64,000 nt of DNA from Chitinophagales bacterium 65-1 (lineage in GTDB: Bacteria; Bacteroidota; Bacteroidia; Chitinophagales; Chitinophagaceae): positions 1 to 64,000 of the forward strand of contig MWYX01000064.1 of NCBI GenBank assembly GCA_002050465.1, written 5' to 3'. Every line of letters begins with the position of its first letter. Positions within the stretch are counted from its first letter, which is position 1. The notes under the pieces are model-generated. The model saw only the letters and a list, made by a program, of their open reading frames with translations. It was not told the DNA's origin and searched no databases. The position numbers and the translations under genes are program-made. This document shows, piece by piece, positions 43,659-53,314 of the stretch.

Positions 43659-44014
43659 TTATCCTCTTTTTTTATCTTCTCCAACAACTCTTCCATCCTA
43701 AAAACATAATCCAGGGTATCATCAATATAAAAAGTTATTTGGGGTATGCTGCGCAACTGATGGCGAACCCTGTTGCCTAATTCCTTCCTTATCTCTTTAC
43801 TTTTTTCCTGGATCTTTGTAAGCATTGCATCATTATCTTTTATCTGGAAAAAACTCAGGTAAACTCTTGCCTCAAAAAGATCAGGGGTAATTTTCACTGA
43901 AGAAATAGAAACCATTCCTCCATCCTGCATATTTAAACCCATCCTTAAAAAAATATCATTAAGCTCATGAATTATAACGCCGGCCACCTGTTTTTGTCTT
44001 TTTCCCTCTGTCAT
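43646..44014 (-). CDS. rbfA: Ribosome-binding factor A
   Basis: 122 residues. Helps mature the 30S subunit, including 16S rRNA 5' processing. RQKQVAGVIIHELNDIFLRMG at the N-terminus, SISSVKITPDLFEARVYLSF in the KH-like core and QLRSIPQITFYIDDTLDYV (conserved P-x-l-x-F-x-D) are all present. The final residues come from an interspersed repeat that carries the stop codon. Confidence 0.95.
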   Translation of the reverse strand: MTEGKRQKQVAGVIIHELNDIFLRMGLNMQDGGMVSISSVKITPDLFEARVYLSFFQIKDNDAMLTKIQEKSKEIRKELGNRVRHQLRSIPQITFYIDDTLDYVFRMEELLEKIKKEDKSQL

Positions 44015-44157
44015 TTTTATATAAGATTGGTGGTTGTAAAATTAGTTACTTTGCAAATGCATTTCAAATTTTTGCAAACCATGTGGTTTGTGGGGAACAC
44101 AAACCATGGCAACAGCCTTGTCGCTTTCCCCACCAGCTACTATTCCTTACATCATAG

Positions 44158-45984
44158 ATGAAGAGTTTACGATCGATTTTCAGGTATATATCAAAATATC
44201 CCAAACTAATTTTCGCTTATTTCAGCTTCAATATCTTATCATCGCTGTTTTCTGTTATTTCTCTTGCTTTACTTAGTCCATTTTTACTGCTGATCTTTAA
44301 AAAAGTGGATACCCTTAATGTTGCGTCTAATCCCGATTCCTTTTTAGCAGCCATAAATCCTATCAATAAATTTAAGGCTGAATTATATAATATAATAAAT
44401 TCTCCCAACGGCGACATAAAAGCACTGGCAATTATTTGTTTGGCAGTACTTGTATCCGTTATTCTTAAAAATATTTTTTTGTATCTGTCTATGTATTATC
44501 TTAATCCTATACGCAATAATATTATTAATGATATGCGTACATCGATGTATAAAAAGATTATTGCATTGCCCATCGGGTATTTTAATGATCAGCGGAAAGG
44601 AGATATTATGAGCAGACTTACAAATGATCTGAGTGAAGTGGAAGGTTCTACAGTGGGGGTGCTGGAAACATTATTCAGGGAACCTATTTCTATTTTCCTG
44701 TTCTTTATTTATTTAGTGATGTTGAGCCCCGAGCTAACTTTATTCCTGGCGATCTTCATTCCACTTTCAGGTTTTATTATCGGGAGGATAGGACGTTCCT
44801 TAAAAAAACAAAGTACAAAAGTACAGGAAAAACTAGGCGCCATATTGTCTACCATTGATGAAACACTCGGGGGTATCAGAATTATTAAAGCATTTAATGC
44901 AGAGAAAAAGCAACTCGATAGGTTTACGCAACAAAATACTGAACTACTCCAAATAAAGAACAAAGCTAACAGGCGCAGGGACCTTGCATCTCCTGTATCT
45001 GAAATATTGGGAGTTATAGCTGTAGTTTGTGTATTGTGGTATGGCGGACGTTTAGTATTACGGGGAATTTTTTTAGATCCCGGAGATTTTTTAGCATACA
45101 TCGCAATTTTTTCTCAATTGATACAACCCTTAAAATCTTTATCCACAGCATCATACAATATTAAGAGAGGTGCAGCAAGTATTGAAAGAATTGAATATTT
45201 AATAAAAGAAAATGTATCCATAAAAGAAAATCCAAGTCCTGTACAGTTAAAGCATTTTAATAACTCAATTCAATTTAAGAAGGTTGGATTTTTATATGAG
45301 GATAAGATTATTTTGGATAGTGTGGACCTTACTGTTGAAAAAGGGAAAACTATTGCATTGGTAGGTTCATCCGGCGCAGGTAAAAGTACATTGGTTGATC
45401 TTATTCCCCGTTTTCACGACGTAGGCGTAGGTGAATTATTGATAGACAATATTAATATAAAAGAATATTCTTTATCATCCATTCGCGATCACATGGGCAT
45501 TGTAACGCAGGAAGCAATTCTTTTTAATGATACCATAGCCAACAATATTGCGCTCGGCAAGGATAACCCAACTGAAGAGCAAATAATTAATGCAGCTAAA
45601 ATTGCCAATGCCCATAATTTTATTCTACAAAAGGAAAATGGCTACCAAACCAACATTGGTGACAGGGGAAATAAATTAAGCGGCGGAGAAAAACAACGCA
45701 TTACTATTGCAAGGGCTGTTTTAAAAAATCCTCCGATATTAATTTTGGACGAAGCAACATCATCTCTTGATACAGAAAGCGAGCGCCTAGTGCAGGATGC
45801 AATTTATAACCTTATGGAAAATCGTACCAGTATTGTAATTGCTCACAGGCTTAGTACCATTCGCCATGCAGATGAGATAATTGTTTTACAACAAGGTAAA
45901 ATTGTAGAAAGGGGCACTCATGATTCTCTTATAGAAAAAAGTGGATTTTATAAGCGCCTGGTTGATATGCAGGAAGTGAAGTGA
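44158..45984 (+). CDS. ABC exporter, MsbA-like (fused permease and ATPase)
   Basis: 608 residues. Residues 1-335 form a six-helix exporter membrane domain with GYFNDQRKGDIMSRLTNDLSE as intracellular loop. The ATPase has Walker A LVGSSGAGKST, signature LSGGEKQR, Walker B ILILDEATSSLDTESE and a switch His in VIAHRLSTIRHAD. It resembles lipid A flippase MsbA, but multidrug or lipid export cannot be told apart. The stop codon lies at the start of an interspersed GTGAAACG repeat. Confidence 0.9.
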   Translation: MKSLRSIFRYISKYPKLIFAYFSFNILSSLFSVISLALLSPFLLLIFKKVDTLNVASNPDSFLAAINPINKFKAELYNIINSPNGDIKALAIICLAVLVSVILKNIFLYLSMYYLNPIRNNIINDMRTSMYKKIIALPIGYFNDQRKGDIMSRLTNDLSEVEGSTVGVLETLFREPISIFLFFIYLVMLSPELTLFLAIFIPLSGFIIGRIGRSLKKQSTKVQEKLGAILSTIDETLGGIRIIKAFNAEKKQLDRFTQQNTELLQIKNKANRRRDLASPVSEILGVIAVVCVLWYGGRLVLRGIFLDPGDFLAYIAIFSQLIQPLKSLSTASYNIKRGAASIERIEYLIKENVSIKENPSPVQLKHFNNSIQFKKVGFLYEDKIILDSVDLTVEKGKTIALVGSSGAGKSTLVDLIPRFHDVGVGELLIDNINIKEYSLSSIRDHMGIVTQEAILFNDTIANNIALGKDNPTEEQIINAAKIANAHNFILQKENGYQTNIGDRGNKLSGGEKQRITIARAVLKNPPILILDEATSSLDTESERLVQDAIYNLMENRTSIVIAHRLSTIRHADEIIVLQQGKIVERGTHDSLIEKSGFYKRLVDMQEVK

Positions 45985-46011
45985 CGTGAAACGTGAAAGG
46001 GAAAGTGAAAA
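45973..46011. repeat. Interspersed GTGAAACG repeat covering the exporter stop codon
   Basis: GAAGTGAAGTGACGTGAAAC followed by GTGAAAGGGAAAGTGAAAA. Shares CGTGAAACGTGAAA with 34304-34402. The stop codon (45982-45984) is inside. Confidence 0.6.
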
Positions 46012-46042
46012 GCTATAGGATTATGAGCCGATGAACATAAAA

Positions 46043-46957
46043 CTATTTTGCTATCCCCATTTTTGCTTCTATCGAGAGTGTAGCATGTGGCACCGCACGT
46101 AAGCGGGCTTTATCAATTAACCTACCCGTTACCCTGCAAATACCATACGTTTTATTTTCAATTCGCATCATTGCTTTTTCTAGATGATCAATAAAAGTGA
46201 TCTGCCTGCTTGCCATTTGGCTTAATTGTTCTCTTTCCATACTAAGGCTGCCATCTTCCATAGTCATATACCGGTTATCAGTGTCATCTCCCCCCATTTC
46301 ATCTTTTCTTGTAATTAATCCCTGAAGGTAACCGAGTTCTTTTTTAGCAGTTTCCAGTTTTCTCTGGATCAACTCTCTAAACTCGTTAAGTTCCGGATCG
46401 CTGTAACGCATTGTTGGTCCATTATTTTCGTAAGGTGCCTGGTCTAAAACTGACTTAGTAAACTCAGGTTCGTACTTCCGGGCTTTTGTAGTCGTAATTT
46501 TTGGTAACACTACAGGTTTTGGAGGTGGAACTTTAATATCTTTCGCTTTTGGTAAAGGCTTTAATTCAGGTTTTTTAGTTTCTGTTTTCTTTGATTCTGC
46601 TTTGATAGGTTTTTTTACAGAAGCTGCAACTTTATTTATTGCAGCAGATTTTTTTTGGATTATTTTAGCAGCTTTCTTAATGGGCATAGATTTTTTTATT
46701 GGAGCTGCTTTTTTGGGTGCTGCTTTTTTTGCAACGGGCTTAGACGCTTTTTTAACTGGAGCAGATTTCTTAACAGGTTTTGTAGGTTTTTGGGATGATT
46801 TTGTTTTAGCAACAGGTTTTTTAGGTACCGGCTTCGAAGGCTTAACCGTTTTTTTTGTTGCCGGCTTTTTAACCTTTTTAACCGCAGCTTTTTTAGCTGG
46901 TGCCTTAGAAGCAGGTTTTTTAGAAACGGTTTTAGCCGTTTTTTTGTTTGTTGCCAT
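46043..46957 (-). CDS. DksA/TraR-like protein with a long lysine-rich tail
   Basis: 304 residues in two parts. Residues 1-160 are a Lys/Ala/Pro-rich tail (repeats of KKPA, KKAAP and KPVKK), like histone H1 or AlgP/Hc1 proteins. Residues 185-304 form a DksA/TraR-type domain: coiled coil (ELIQRKLETAKKELGYLQGL), then YGICRVTGRLIDKARLRAVP at the zinc-finger place. Only one of the four finger cysteines remains, so zinc is probably not bound. DksA proteins act on RNA polymerase with ppGpp; the basic tail should bind DNA or RNA. It ends just before the ileS stop-side neighbour and follows ileS by 1 bp, so it is cotranscribed with ileS. Confidence 0.85.
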   Translation of the reverse strand: MATNKKTAKTVSKKPASKAPAKKAAVKKVKKPATKKTVKPSKPVPKKPVAKTKSSQKPTKPVKKSAPVKKASKPVAKKAAPKKAAPIKKSMPIKKAAKIIQKKSAAINKVAASVKKPIKAESKKTETKKPELKPLPKAKDIKVPPPKPVVLPKITTTKARKYEPEFTKSVLDQAPYENNGPTMRYSDPELNEFRELIQRKLETAKKELGYLQGLITRKDEMGGDDTDNRYMTMEDGSLSMEREQLSQMASRQITFIDHLEKAMMRIENKTYGICRVTGRLIDKARLRAVPHATLSIEAKMGIAK

Positions 46958-46958
46958 A

Positions 46959-49900
46959 CTAATCTCTTTTTTTAGTTATACTTACTTTAAGTTGATAATC
47001 ATTAACTTCTATATTAAAACCATCTTTAATTTCCGACAGAAATTCAAGATTATCTGCCAAAATTTCGGCGCAAATATAGTCATAATATTGAGTAATTGAG
47101 TGCCTCATAGCCTCATTTTCTTCTACTTTAACCAATATTTTGTCAGTCAACTCCAGATTTTGCTCTTTCCTGATATTTTGAATACGGTTCACAAATTCAC
47201 GGGCTTCACCTTCCATTTTTAATTTTTCGGTAATAGTTATATCTAGTGCAACTGTAAGAGATCCTTTAGATGCTACTTCATAGCCGGGGAGTTGATCAGT
47301 GATTATTTCCAGATCCTCATTTGTAATATATATAGGGTCCTCGTTTTTTGATTCAAAGTCAGGGTTTAATAGATATTCTCCTTCCTCCATTTTATCTATT
47401 TCTATATTGTTGAGCTGTTGAATTTTTTCAGCGGCCCATTTCATTTTAGGTCCCAGTTTCTTACCTAAGGTTTTAAAATTGGCCTTTGCCTTCTTTCTTA
47501 TAAAATTATTATCTGCAGAAAGCATTTCAATTTCTTTAATATTAGTTTCACTCTTAATAATTTCCCCTACTGATATTATATTATCTGAAAGATCCGATTC
47601 AATAGCAGGTATTAAAACTTTTTGCAATGGCTGTCTTACTTTAATATTTACTTTTTTACGAAGTGACAATATTAGTGAAGAAACATCTTGTGCCAGCTGC
47701 ATTCTTTTTTCTAAAGAGGTATTTATGACAGCGGTATTTGCTTTTGGAAAATAAGTATGGTGAACTGAACTGTACTTATTTTTTTTAGTAATATTATTAA
47801 GATTAGCAAATAACCATTCGGCAAAGAACGGAGCAATCGGGGCAACAACGCCGCTTATAGTTTCCAAACATTCATATAAAGTTTGATAGGCACATATCTT
47901 ATCATGTTCGTATTCTCCCTTCCAAAAACGCCGCCGGCATAAGCGTACATACCAGTTGCTTAAGTGTTCATCTACAAAATTTTCTATTGCTCTACCTGCC
48001 GGGGTTGGTTCATAATTATCTAAATTCTCCTGAACAGTTTTTACCGTGCTATTTAAAGATGATAAAATCCAACGATCAATTTCCGGCCTCTCGGCAACGG
48101 AAATATATTTTTCTTTAAAAGCGAAAGCATCCACATTGGCATACAAGGCAAAGAACTGGTAGGTATTGTAAAGCGTTCCAAAAAATTTGCGCTGAATTTC
48201 TTTTATACCTTCAATGTCAAATTTTAAACTATCCCATGGGGATGCATTGGTGATTAAATACCAACGGGTGGCATCGGGTCCAAAGATGCTTAGTGTTTCA
48301 AATGGATCAACAGCATTTCCTAAACGCTTGCTCATTTTATTGCCATTTTTATCCAGCACCAAACCATTACTTACAACAGTTTTATAAGCAACACTATCAA
48401 ATAATAAAACACTTAAAACATGTAAGGTATAGAACCAGCCTCTTGTTTGATCAACACCTTCGGCAATAAAATCGGCCCCCTCCCAACCTCCCCCGGTGGG
48501 GGAGGAGCCTTGAAGTTTATTCCAATAGTTAATACATTCCTCTTTTGTTGGATTTATATCTTTCCTTTTTTTGGGTAATCCCCATTGAGCATAAGGCATT
48601 GCACCGCTGTCAAACCAAACATCTATTAAATCATTTACTCTAACATATAAATTAATGTCATCTAATGATCCATTTCTTGCAAATACTATTTTATCAACAT
48701 AAGGTTTATGAAAATCTATTTTAGGGAGATTTTCATCAGTAATTTCAGAGATGTAATTTTCAATTATTCTTAACGTGAATCGAAATTTATCAATTAATAA
48801 TTCTTTATTAAATCCGTTTTTTTCTACTAATCCTTTAAGGTGCTCAAAAGAGATATAGCTAAAACTATTTGCAGGGAATTGTTTATTGTATTCATTAATT
48901 TTATTTATTAAATCTGAATTATGTTTCAGAATATCTGTAGTTATTTTTTCAAAATCAATTAAAAATCCTTTACAATTCCATCCACCCGAAGATTTGATAT
49001 TTTTTAAGTCATTTTTGCTTCCCACGCAAAGCTGATCAAAAGGTTGGCTTATTCTTTTCTCATCAAAAAAATCTCTATTTGTATTATCTGAATGGTAATT
49101 AATGTCTGGATCTACCTGTCCACATTTCCATATCGGTAATGGCGTTCCCCAATAGCGACTTCTACTAAGGTTCCAATCTACCATATTTTCCAGCCAGTTT
49201 CCAAACCGGCCGGTGCCGGTAGAAGCAGGTTTCCAGTTAATGGTTTTATTTAATTCAATCATCCTGTTTTTTACAGCCGTTGTTCTTATAAACCATGCAT
49301 CCAGCGGATAATAAATGATAGGCTTATCGGTGCGCCAGCAATGCGGATAATTATGCTCATATTTTTCTACCTTAAAAGCCCTGTTCTCTTTTTTAAGTTT
49401 AACTGCGATATCAACATTTACATCTACATAATTTTTTTCATTCCGGTAATCTTTTACAAACCGCCCACTGAATTCACCTACTCCATCAATAAATTTTCCT
49501 TCTTTATCAACAAGAGTTAAAATTCCAAGGTTATTTTTTTTTCCTGCTTTAAAGTCATCAGCACCAAAGGCAGGAGCCGTATGCACTATACCTGTTCCAT
49601 CTTCTGTAGTTACAAAATCTCCTAAAATAACTTTGAATGGTTGGGCACCGGGTGTTGTCTCCAGAATTTTTTCAATTGTATTTGCTTCAGAAGGCAATAG
49701 TTGTTCAAATTTAATAAACTCAAATTCACTGCCTTTACATTCAGCCAGTATTTTCCATGGAATGTTTTTATCCCCATCTTTAAAAGAATCAAAATCACCA
49801 TTTTCATCTTCCGTCTTAAAATATTTATTTATTAGTGCCTGGGCAAGAATTACATTAATAGGAAGATTAGTGTAAGGATTAAATGTTTTAATAACAACAT

Positions 49901-50705
49901 AATTAATCTTTGGGCCTACCGTTAATCCTAAATTAGAGGGCAGCGTCCATGGAGTTGTAGTCCATGCTAAAAAATAAATGTCATAAGTCATTAAGTCATT
50001 TGGATCAATTTTCTTATACCATTGACAATTGACAATTGACTCATTGACTGCCTTGAACATTGCCACAACACTGGTATCCTTTACATCTTTATAAGTGCCG
50101 GGTTGATTCAATTCATGAGAGCTTAAGCCGGTACCTGCACCGGGAGAATATGGCTGAATACTCACATCCTCATACAATAAATTTTTATTGTACAATTCTT
50201 TTAAGCACCACCACAAGGTCTCTATGTATTTATTTTCAAAGGTGATGTATGGATGTTGAAGGTCTACCCAATAGCCCATTTTTTTGGTAAGATCATCCCA
50301 CTGGTCTTTAAATTTTAAAACCTCACGGCGGCAGGTAGCATTATAATCTTCTACTGATATTTTTTTGCCGATGTCTTCTTTTGTTATACCTAACAGTTTT
50401 TCAACACCTAACTCAACCGGCAACCCATGCGTATCCCATCCTCCTTTACGTTTTACCTGGAAGCCTTGCATGGTTTTATATCTGCATACTAGATCTTTTA
50501 ATGTTCGGGAAATCACATGATGAATGCCGGGCATTCCATTTGCACTCGGCGGACCTTCATAAAAAACGAAAGGTGGATTACCTTCTCTTAACTCAACACT
50601 TTTCTCAAATACTTTATTATTATCCCATCCAGCCAAAATTTCGGCTGCAATTCCCGGTAAATTCAATTGTTGATATTCCTTATAGCGCTTACTCATCCTG
50701 GCCAA
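46959..50705 (-). CDS. ileS: Isoleucyl-tRNA synthetase with several insertions
   Basis: 1248 residues, about 100 more than usual for Bacteroidota. GPPSANGMPGIHHVISRTLKD holds the HIGH-like motif, LAWTTTPWTLPSN the editing site and NGNKMSKRLGNAVDP the KMSKS loop. Three segments look foreign. Residues about 219-242 (NESIVNCQWYKKIDPNDL) are encoded by TCAATTG/AATGAC-type repeats. About 731-742 (QGSSPTGGGWEG) are encoded by an interspersed palindrome. About 570-660, between SQPFDQLCVGS and DINLYVRVNDLIDVWFDSG, is a long AT-rich stretch. The catalytic motifs are intact, so the enzyme is probably active. It is upstream of the DksA-like gene. Confidence 0.96.
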   Translation of the reverse strand: MARMSKRYKEYQQLNLPGIAAEILAGWDNNKVFEKSVELREGNPPFVFYEGPPSANGMPGIHHVISRTLKDLVCRYKTMQGFQVKRKGGWDTHGLPVELGVEKLLGITKEDIGKKISVEDYNATCRREVLKFKDQWDDLTKKMGYWVDLQHPYITFENKYIETLWWCLKELYNKNLLYEDVSIQPYSPGAGTGLSSHELNQPGTYKDVKDTSVVAMFKAVNESIVNCQWYKKIDPNDLMTYDIYFLAWTTTPWTLPSNLGLTVGPKINYVVIKTFNPYTNLPINVILAQALINKYFKTEDENGDFDSFKDGDKNIPWKILAECKGSEFEFIKFEQLLPSEANTIEKILETTPGAQPFKVILGDFVTTEDGTGIVHTAPAFGADDFKAGKKNNLGILTLVDKEGKFIDGVGEFSGRFVKDYRNEKNYVDVNVDIAVKLKKENRAFKVEKYEHNYPHCWRTDKPIIYYPLDAWFIRTTAVKNRMIELNKTINWKPASTGTGRFGNWLENMVDWNLSRSRYWGTPLPIWKCGQVDPDINYHSDNTNRDFFDEKRISQPFDQLCVGSKNDLKNIKSSGGWNCKGFLIDFEKITTDILKHNSDLINKINEYNKQFPANSFSYISFEHLKGLVEKNGFNKELLIDKFRFTLRIIENYISEITDENLPKIDFHKPYVDKIVFARNGSLDDINLYVRVNDLIDVWFDSGAMPYAQWGLPKKRKDINPTKEECINYWNKLQGSSPTGGGWEGADFIAEGVDQTRGWFYTLHVLSVLLFDSVAYKTVVSNGLVLDKNGNKMSKRLGNAVDPFETLSIFGPDATRWYLITNASPWDSLKFDIEGIKEIQRKFFGTLYNTYQFFALYANVDAFAFKEKYISVAERPEIDRWILSSLNSTVKTVQENLDNYEPTPAGRAIENFVDEHLSNWYVRLCRRRFWKGEYEHDKICAYQTLYECLETISGVVAPIAPFFAEWLFANLNNITKKNKYSSVHHTYFPKANTAVINTSLEKRMQLAQDVSSLILSLRKKVNIKVRQPLQKVLIPAIESDLSDNIISVGEIIKSETNIKEIEMLSADNNFIRKKAKANFKTLGKKLGPKMKWAAEKIQQLNNIEIDKMEEGEYLLNPDFESKNEDPIYITNEDLEIITDQLPGYEVASKGSLTVALDITITEKLKMEGEAREFVNRIQNIRKEQNLELTDKILVKVEENEAMRHSITQYYDYICAEILADNLEFLSEIKDGFNIEVNDYQLKVSITKKRD
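48474..48510. repeat. In-frame G+C-rich palindromic repeat inside ileS
   Basis: CCTCCCCC (48487-48494), GGT, GGGGGAGG (48498-48505) is a perfect 8-bp inverted repeat, preceded by GGCCCCCTCCCAA. Same layout as repeats at 12579 and 29009. Confidence 0.75.
49981..50048. repeat. In-frame short tandem repeats inside ileS
   Basis: Two blocks: TCATAAGTCATTAAGTCATT (49981-50000) and CATTGACAATTGACAATTGA followed by CTCATTGAC (about 50020-50048). The units resemble the intergenic repeat at 39551-39654. Confidence 0.6.
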
Positions 50706-51027
50706 AAAATCTTTGTGGAAAAAAGGATGCGAAGGTAAGGAATTTATACCCCACTTAAGTATAAAAGCACTTTAGTGAAAATGTATAATGGTAATAAATT
50801 TATAGGCTTACTATATACTTCTACGGGTTCTTTTATTTGGCATAATGTTGGGCATTTAGCTTTGCTAACAAACAAATCCTTGTGGATGTGATGGCCGTTG
50901 CTGATGAAACATGAAAAACTCTATTCGGTCGTAAATACTAAAAAGTATATAAAGATTTAATCTTTGCTGGTTTAGGGTTTATTAGGGCAAGAACGGGGAT
51001 GTATTATCTCCGCTCTTTTTTAATTAA
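50706..51027. other. Intergenic region between hemL and ileS
   Basis: 322 bp without a convincing gene. It contains TGTTGGGCATTTAGC (50845-50859), like one end of the 42314-43575 element but without a partner. Near 50991-51015 GAACGGGGAT/ATCTCCGCTC form an imperfect 10-bp stem with T6 on the plus side and an A-run on the other. That may end the heme operon, with ileS starting from its own promoter in this region. Confidence 0.4.
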
Positions 51028-52308
51028 TTATCCCTGAAAACTATCTGCAGCCTTTATTGTTTCATCCAGGTTCTCATAAGTTAATGCATTGCTCAAAAAC
51101 CAGCTTTCATATGCTGAGGGTGGTAAGTAAACTCCATGCTCAAGCATATGGTGAAAAAATTTATTAAAAAGTGGAATATCAGCTTTGGATGCAGTTTCGA
51201 AATCTGTTATATCATGATCACAAAAGTGAATGCTTATCATACTGCCCAGACTGTTAATCCGATGCTTAATTCCTTTTTTATTAAAAACTTCAGGCAGGCC
51301 TTTTTTCAGATAGCTGCACTTTTCATCCAACTCTTTGTATATGCCAGGGTTATTCTTTAATTCTGTTAGCATGGTATAACCCGCAATCATAGCTATGGGA
51401 TTGCCACTTAAAGTTCCCGCCTGGTAAACATTTCCTAAAGGAGAAATGTGCTCCATAATTTTTCTCCTACCGCCGAAAGCTCCCACCGGTAATCCGCCTC
51501 CAATTACTTTTCCATATGTAACCAGGTCTGCATCAATATTTAGTTTTTCCTGTGCACCGCCTAATGACAATCTAAAACCTGTCATTACTTCGTCAAAAAT
51601 AAAAATAATATTTTCCTCATCACAAATTTTTCTAAGTCCTTCTAAATAATTTTTTTGCGGAAGAATACATCCCATATTTCCCGCAACCGGTTCGATAATT
51701 ACGGCTGCGATTTCATTTTTATTTTCTTCAACAAGTTTTTTTACTGCTTCCAAATTATTGTAAGGAGCTGTTAAGGTATCTACAGAAACACCTGCAGTAA
51801 CTCCGGGCATTGTTTGAATATTTAATGTTGCTACACCGCTACCTGCTTTTACTAAAAAAGAATCTGCATGCCCATGGTAACAACCTTCAAACTTAATGAT
51901 CTTATTTTTTCCTGTATAACCTCTTGCCAATCTTATTGCGCTCATGCAGGCTTCAGTGCCACTACTAACCATTCTTATCAGATCAACATTCGGCACCATA
52001 CTTTTTATTAATTCTGCCATTTCAATTTCCAAAAGGGTAGGAGCACCAAAAGAGGTTGAATCAAGCGCTTTTTCCTGAATTGCTTTTACCACTGGATCAT
52101 AGGCGTGACCTAATATCATAGGGCCCCATGAATTGATATAATCGATATATTTATTTCCATCCTCATCTAGCAGGTATGCTCCCTTTGCTGACTTTATAAA
52201 TACAGGTGTGCCGCCTACACTTTTAAATGCCCGGACAGGAGAATTAACTCCGCCAGGAATTGATTGCTTGGCTCTTTCAAAAAGTTCGTTGCTGTTATTA
52301 TTATTCAT
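51028..52308 (-). CDS. hemL: Glutamate-1-semialdehyde 2,1-aminomutase
   Basis: 426 residues. Second C5-pathway step, which gives 5-aminolevulinate. [54 protein letters not shown] and [15 protein letters not shown] are diagnostic. The PLP lysine is in [19 protein letters not shown]. It is last in the heme operon, 5 bp after hemB. Confidence 0.97.
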   Translation of the reverse strand: MNNNNSNELFERAKQSIPGGVNSPVRAFKSVGGTPVFIKSAKGAYLLDEDGNKYIDYINSWGPMILGHAYDPVVKAIQEKALDSTSFGAPTLLEIEMAELIKSMVPNVDLIRMVSSGTEACMSAIRLARGYTGKNKIIKFEGCYHGHADSFLVKAGSGVATLNIQTMPGVTAGVSVDTLTAPYNNLEAVKKLVEENKNEIAAVIIEPVAGNMGCILPQKNYLEGLRKICDEENIIFIFDEVMTGFRLSLGGAQEKLNIDADLVTYGKVIGGGLPVGAFGGRRKIMEHISPLGNVYQAGTLSGNPIAMIAGYTMLTELKNNPGIYKELDEKCSYLKKGLPEVFNKKGIKHRINSLGSMISIHFCDHDITDFETASKADIPLFNKFFHHMLEHGVYLPPSAYESWFLSNALTYENLDETIKAADSFQG

Positions 52309-52313
52309 GAAGA

Positions 52314-53291
52314 CTAATGATTTATTAACCTTACTGCATCTTTTGCAAAGTAAGTAGCTATCAAATCTGCACCTGATCTTTTCATTGAAGTAAGGGTTTC
52401 AAGAATGGCTTTCTCCTCGTCTATCCAACCCATTTTCGATGCTGCTTTTATCATTGCATATTCACCACTGATGTTATAACAACTTACCGGCACATCAACT
52501 GCATCTTTCACTTCACGAATCACATCTAAGTAACTTAAAGCAGGTTTAACCATAACTATATCTGCTCCTTCTTCCACATCCATTACTGCTTCCCTAATGG
52601 CCTCTATGCGATTGCTGTAATCCATCTGGTAAGTTTTTTTATCTCCAAAACCGGGAGCAGAATCTAACGCATCTCTGAATGGGCCATAAAAGCAGGAAGC
52701 ATATTTTGCACTGTACGCCATGATGCCTGTCTTTGTAAAATTATTCTCTTCCAAGGCCTTTCTTATTGCACCAATTCTTCCGTCCATCATATCACTTGGT
52801 GCAACAAAATCAGCACCAGCCTGGGCATGACTCACACTCATCTTTGCCAACACTTCCACTGTTGCATCATTTACAATTTCTCCATTTTCCACAATTCCAT
52901 CATGCCCATAAGATGAAAATGGGTCCAGCGCAACATCAGTCATAATTATCATTTCCGGGCAAGCATCTTTAATTGCTTTAATGCTGCGTTGCATTAAGCC
53001 ATCAGGGTTTAAAGCTTCAGTGCCTTTATTATCTTTTAATTCATCTTTAGATTTTACAAATAGCAGAATGCTTTTTATGCCAATGCCCCATAGTTCTTTA
53101 ACTTCTTTTACTGTTACGTCAGTACTCATTCTAAAATAGTTTGACATAGAAGAAATTTCCTCCCGTTGATTTTCTCCTTCAACAATAAAAAGCGGAGCAA
53201 TAAAATCATTAGAAGTTAAAATTGTTTCCGCAATCAAACTTCTTATTGCAGAGCTGCTTCTTAATATTCTGTTTCTTCTTTGTAAATACAT
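52314..53291 (-). CDS. hemB: Delta-aminolevulinic acid dehydratase (porphobilinogen synthase)
   Basis: 325 residues. Joins two aminolevulinates into porphobilinogen. The two active-site lysines are in [16 protein letters not shown] and [29 protein letters not shown] is present. The Asp/Cys metal segment reads [14 protein letters not shown] without the zinc cysteines, so it is a magnesium-type enzyme. It lies between hemF (23 bp) and hemL (5 bp). Confidence 0.97.
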   Translation of the reverse strand: MYLQRRNRILRSSSAIRSLIAETILTSNDFIAPLFIVEGENQREEISSMSNYFRMSTDVTVKEVKELWGIGIKSILLFVKSKDELKDNKGTEALNPDGLMQRSIKAIKDACPEMIIMTDVALDPFSSYGHDGIVENGEIVNDATVEVLAKMSVSHAQAGADFVAPSDMMDGRIGAIRKALEENNFTKTGIMAYSAKYASCFYGPFRDALDSAPGFGDKKTYQMDYSNRIEAIREAVMDVEEGADIVMVKPALSYLDVIREVKDAVDVPVSCYNISGEYAMIKAASKMGWIDEEKAILETLTSMKRSGADLIATYFAKDAVRLINH

Positions 53292-53314
53292 ACTACTAAA
53301 TTAAAATGTAAAAT

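Noticed and set aside
46602-47099. 165-residue plus-strand ORF, hydrophobic and Gly/Phe-rich
   Set aside because: It is the antisense reading of the lysine/proline-rich tail of the DksA-like protein, whose codon pattern creates a long mirror ORF.
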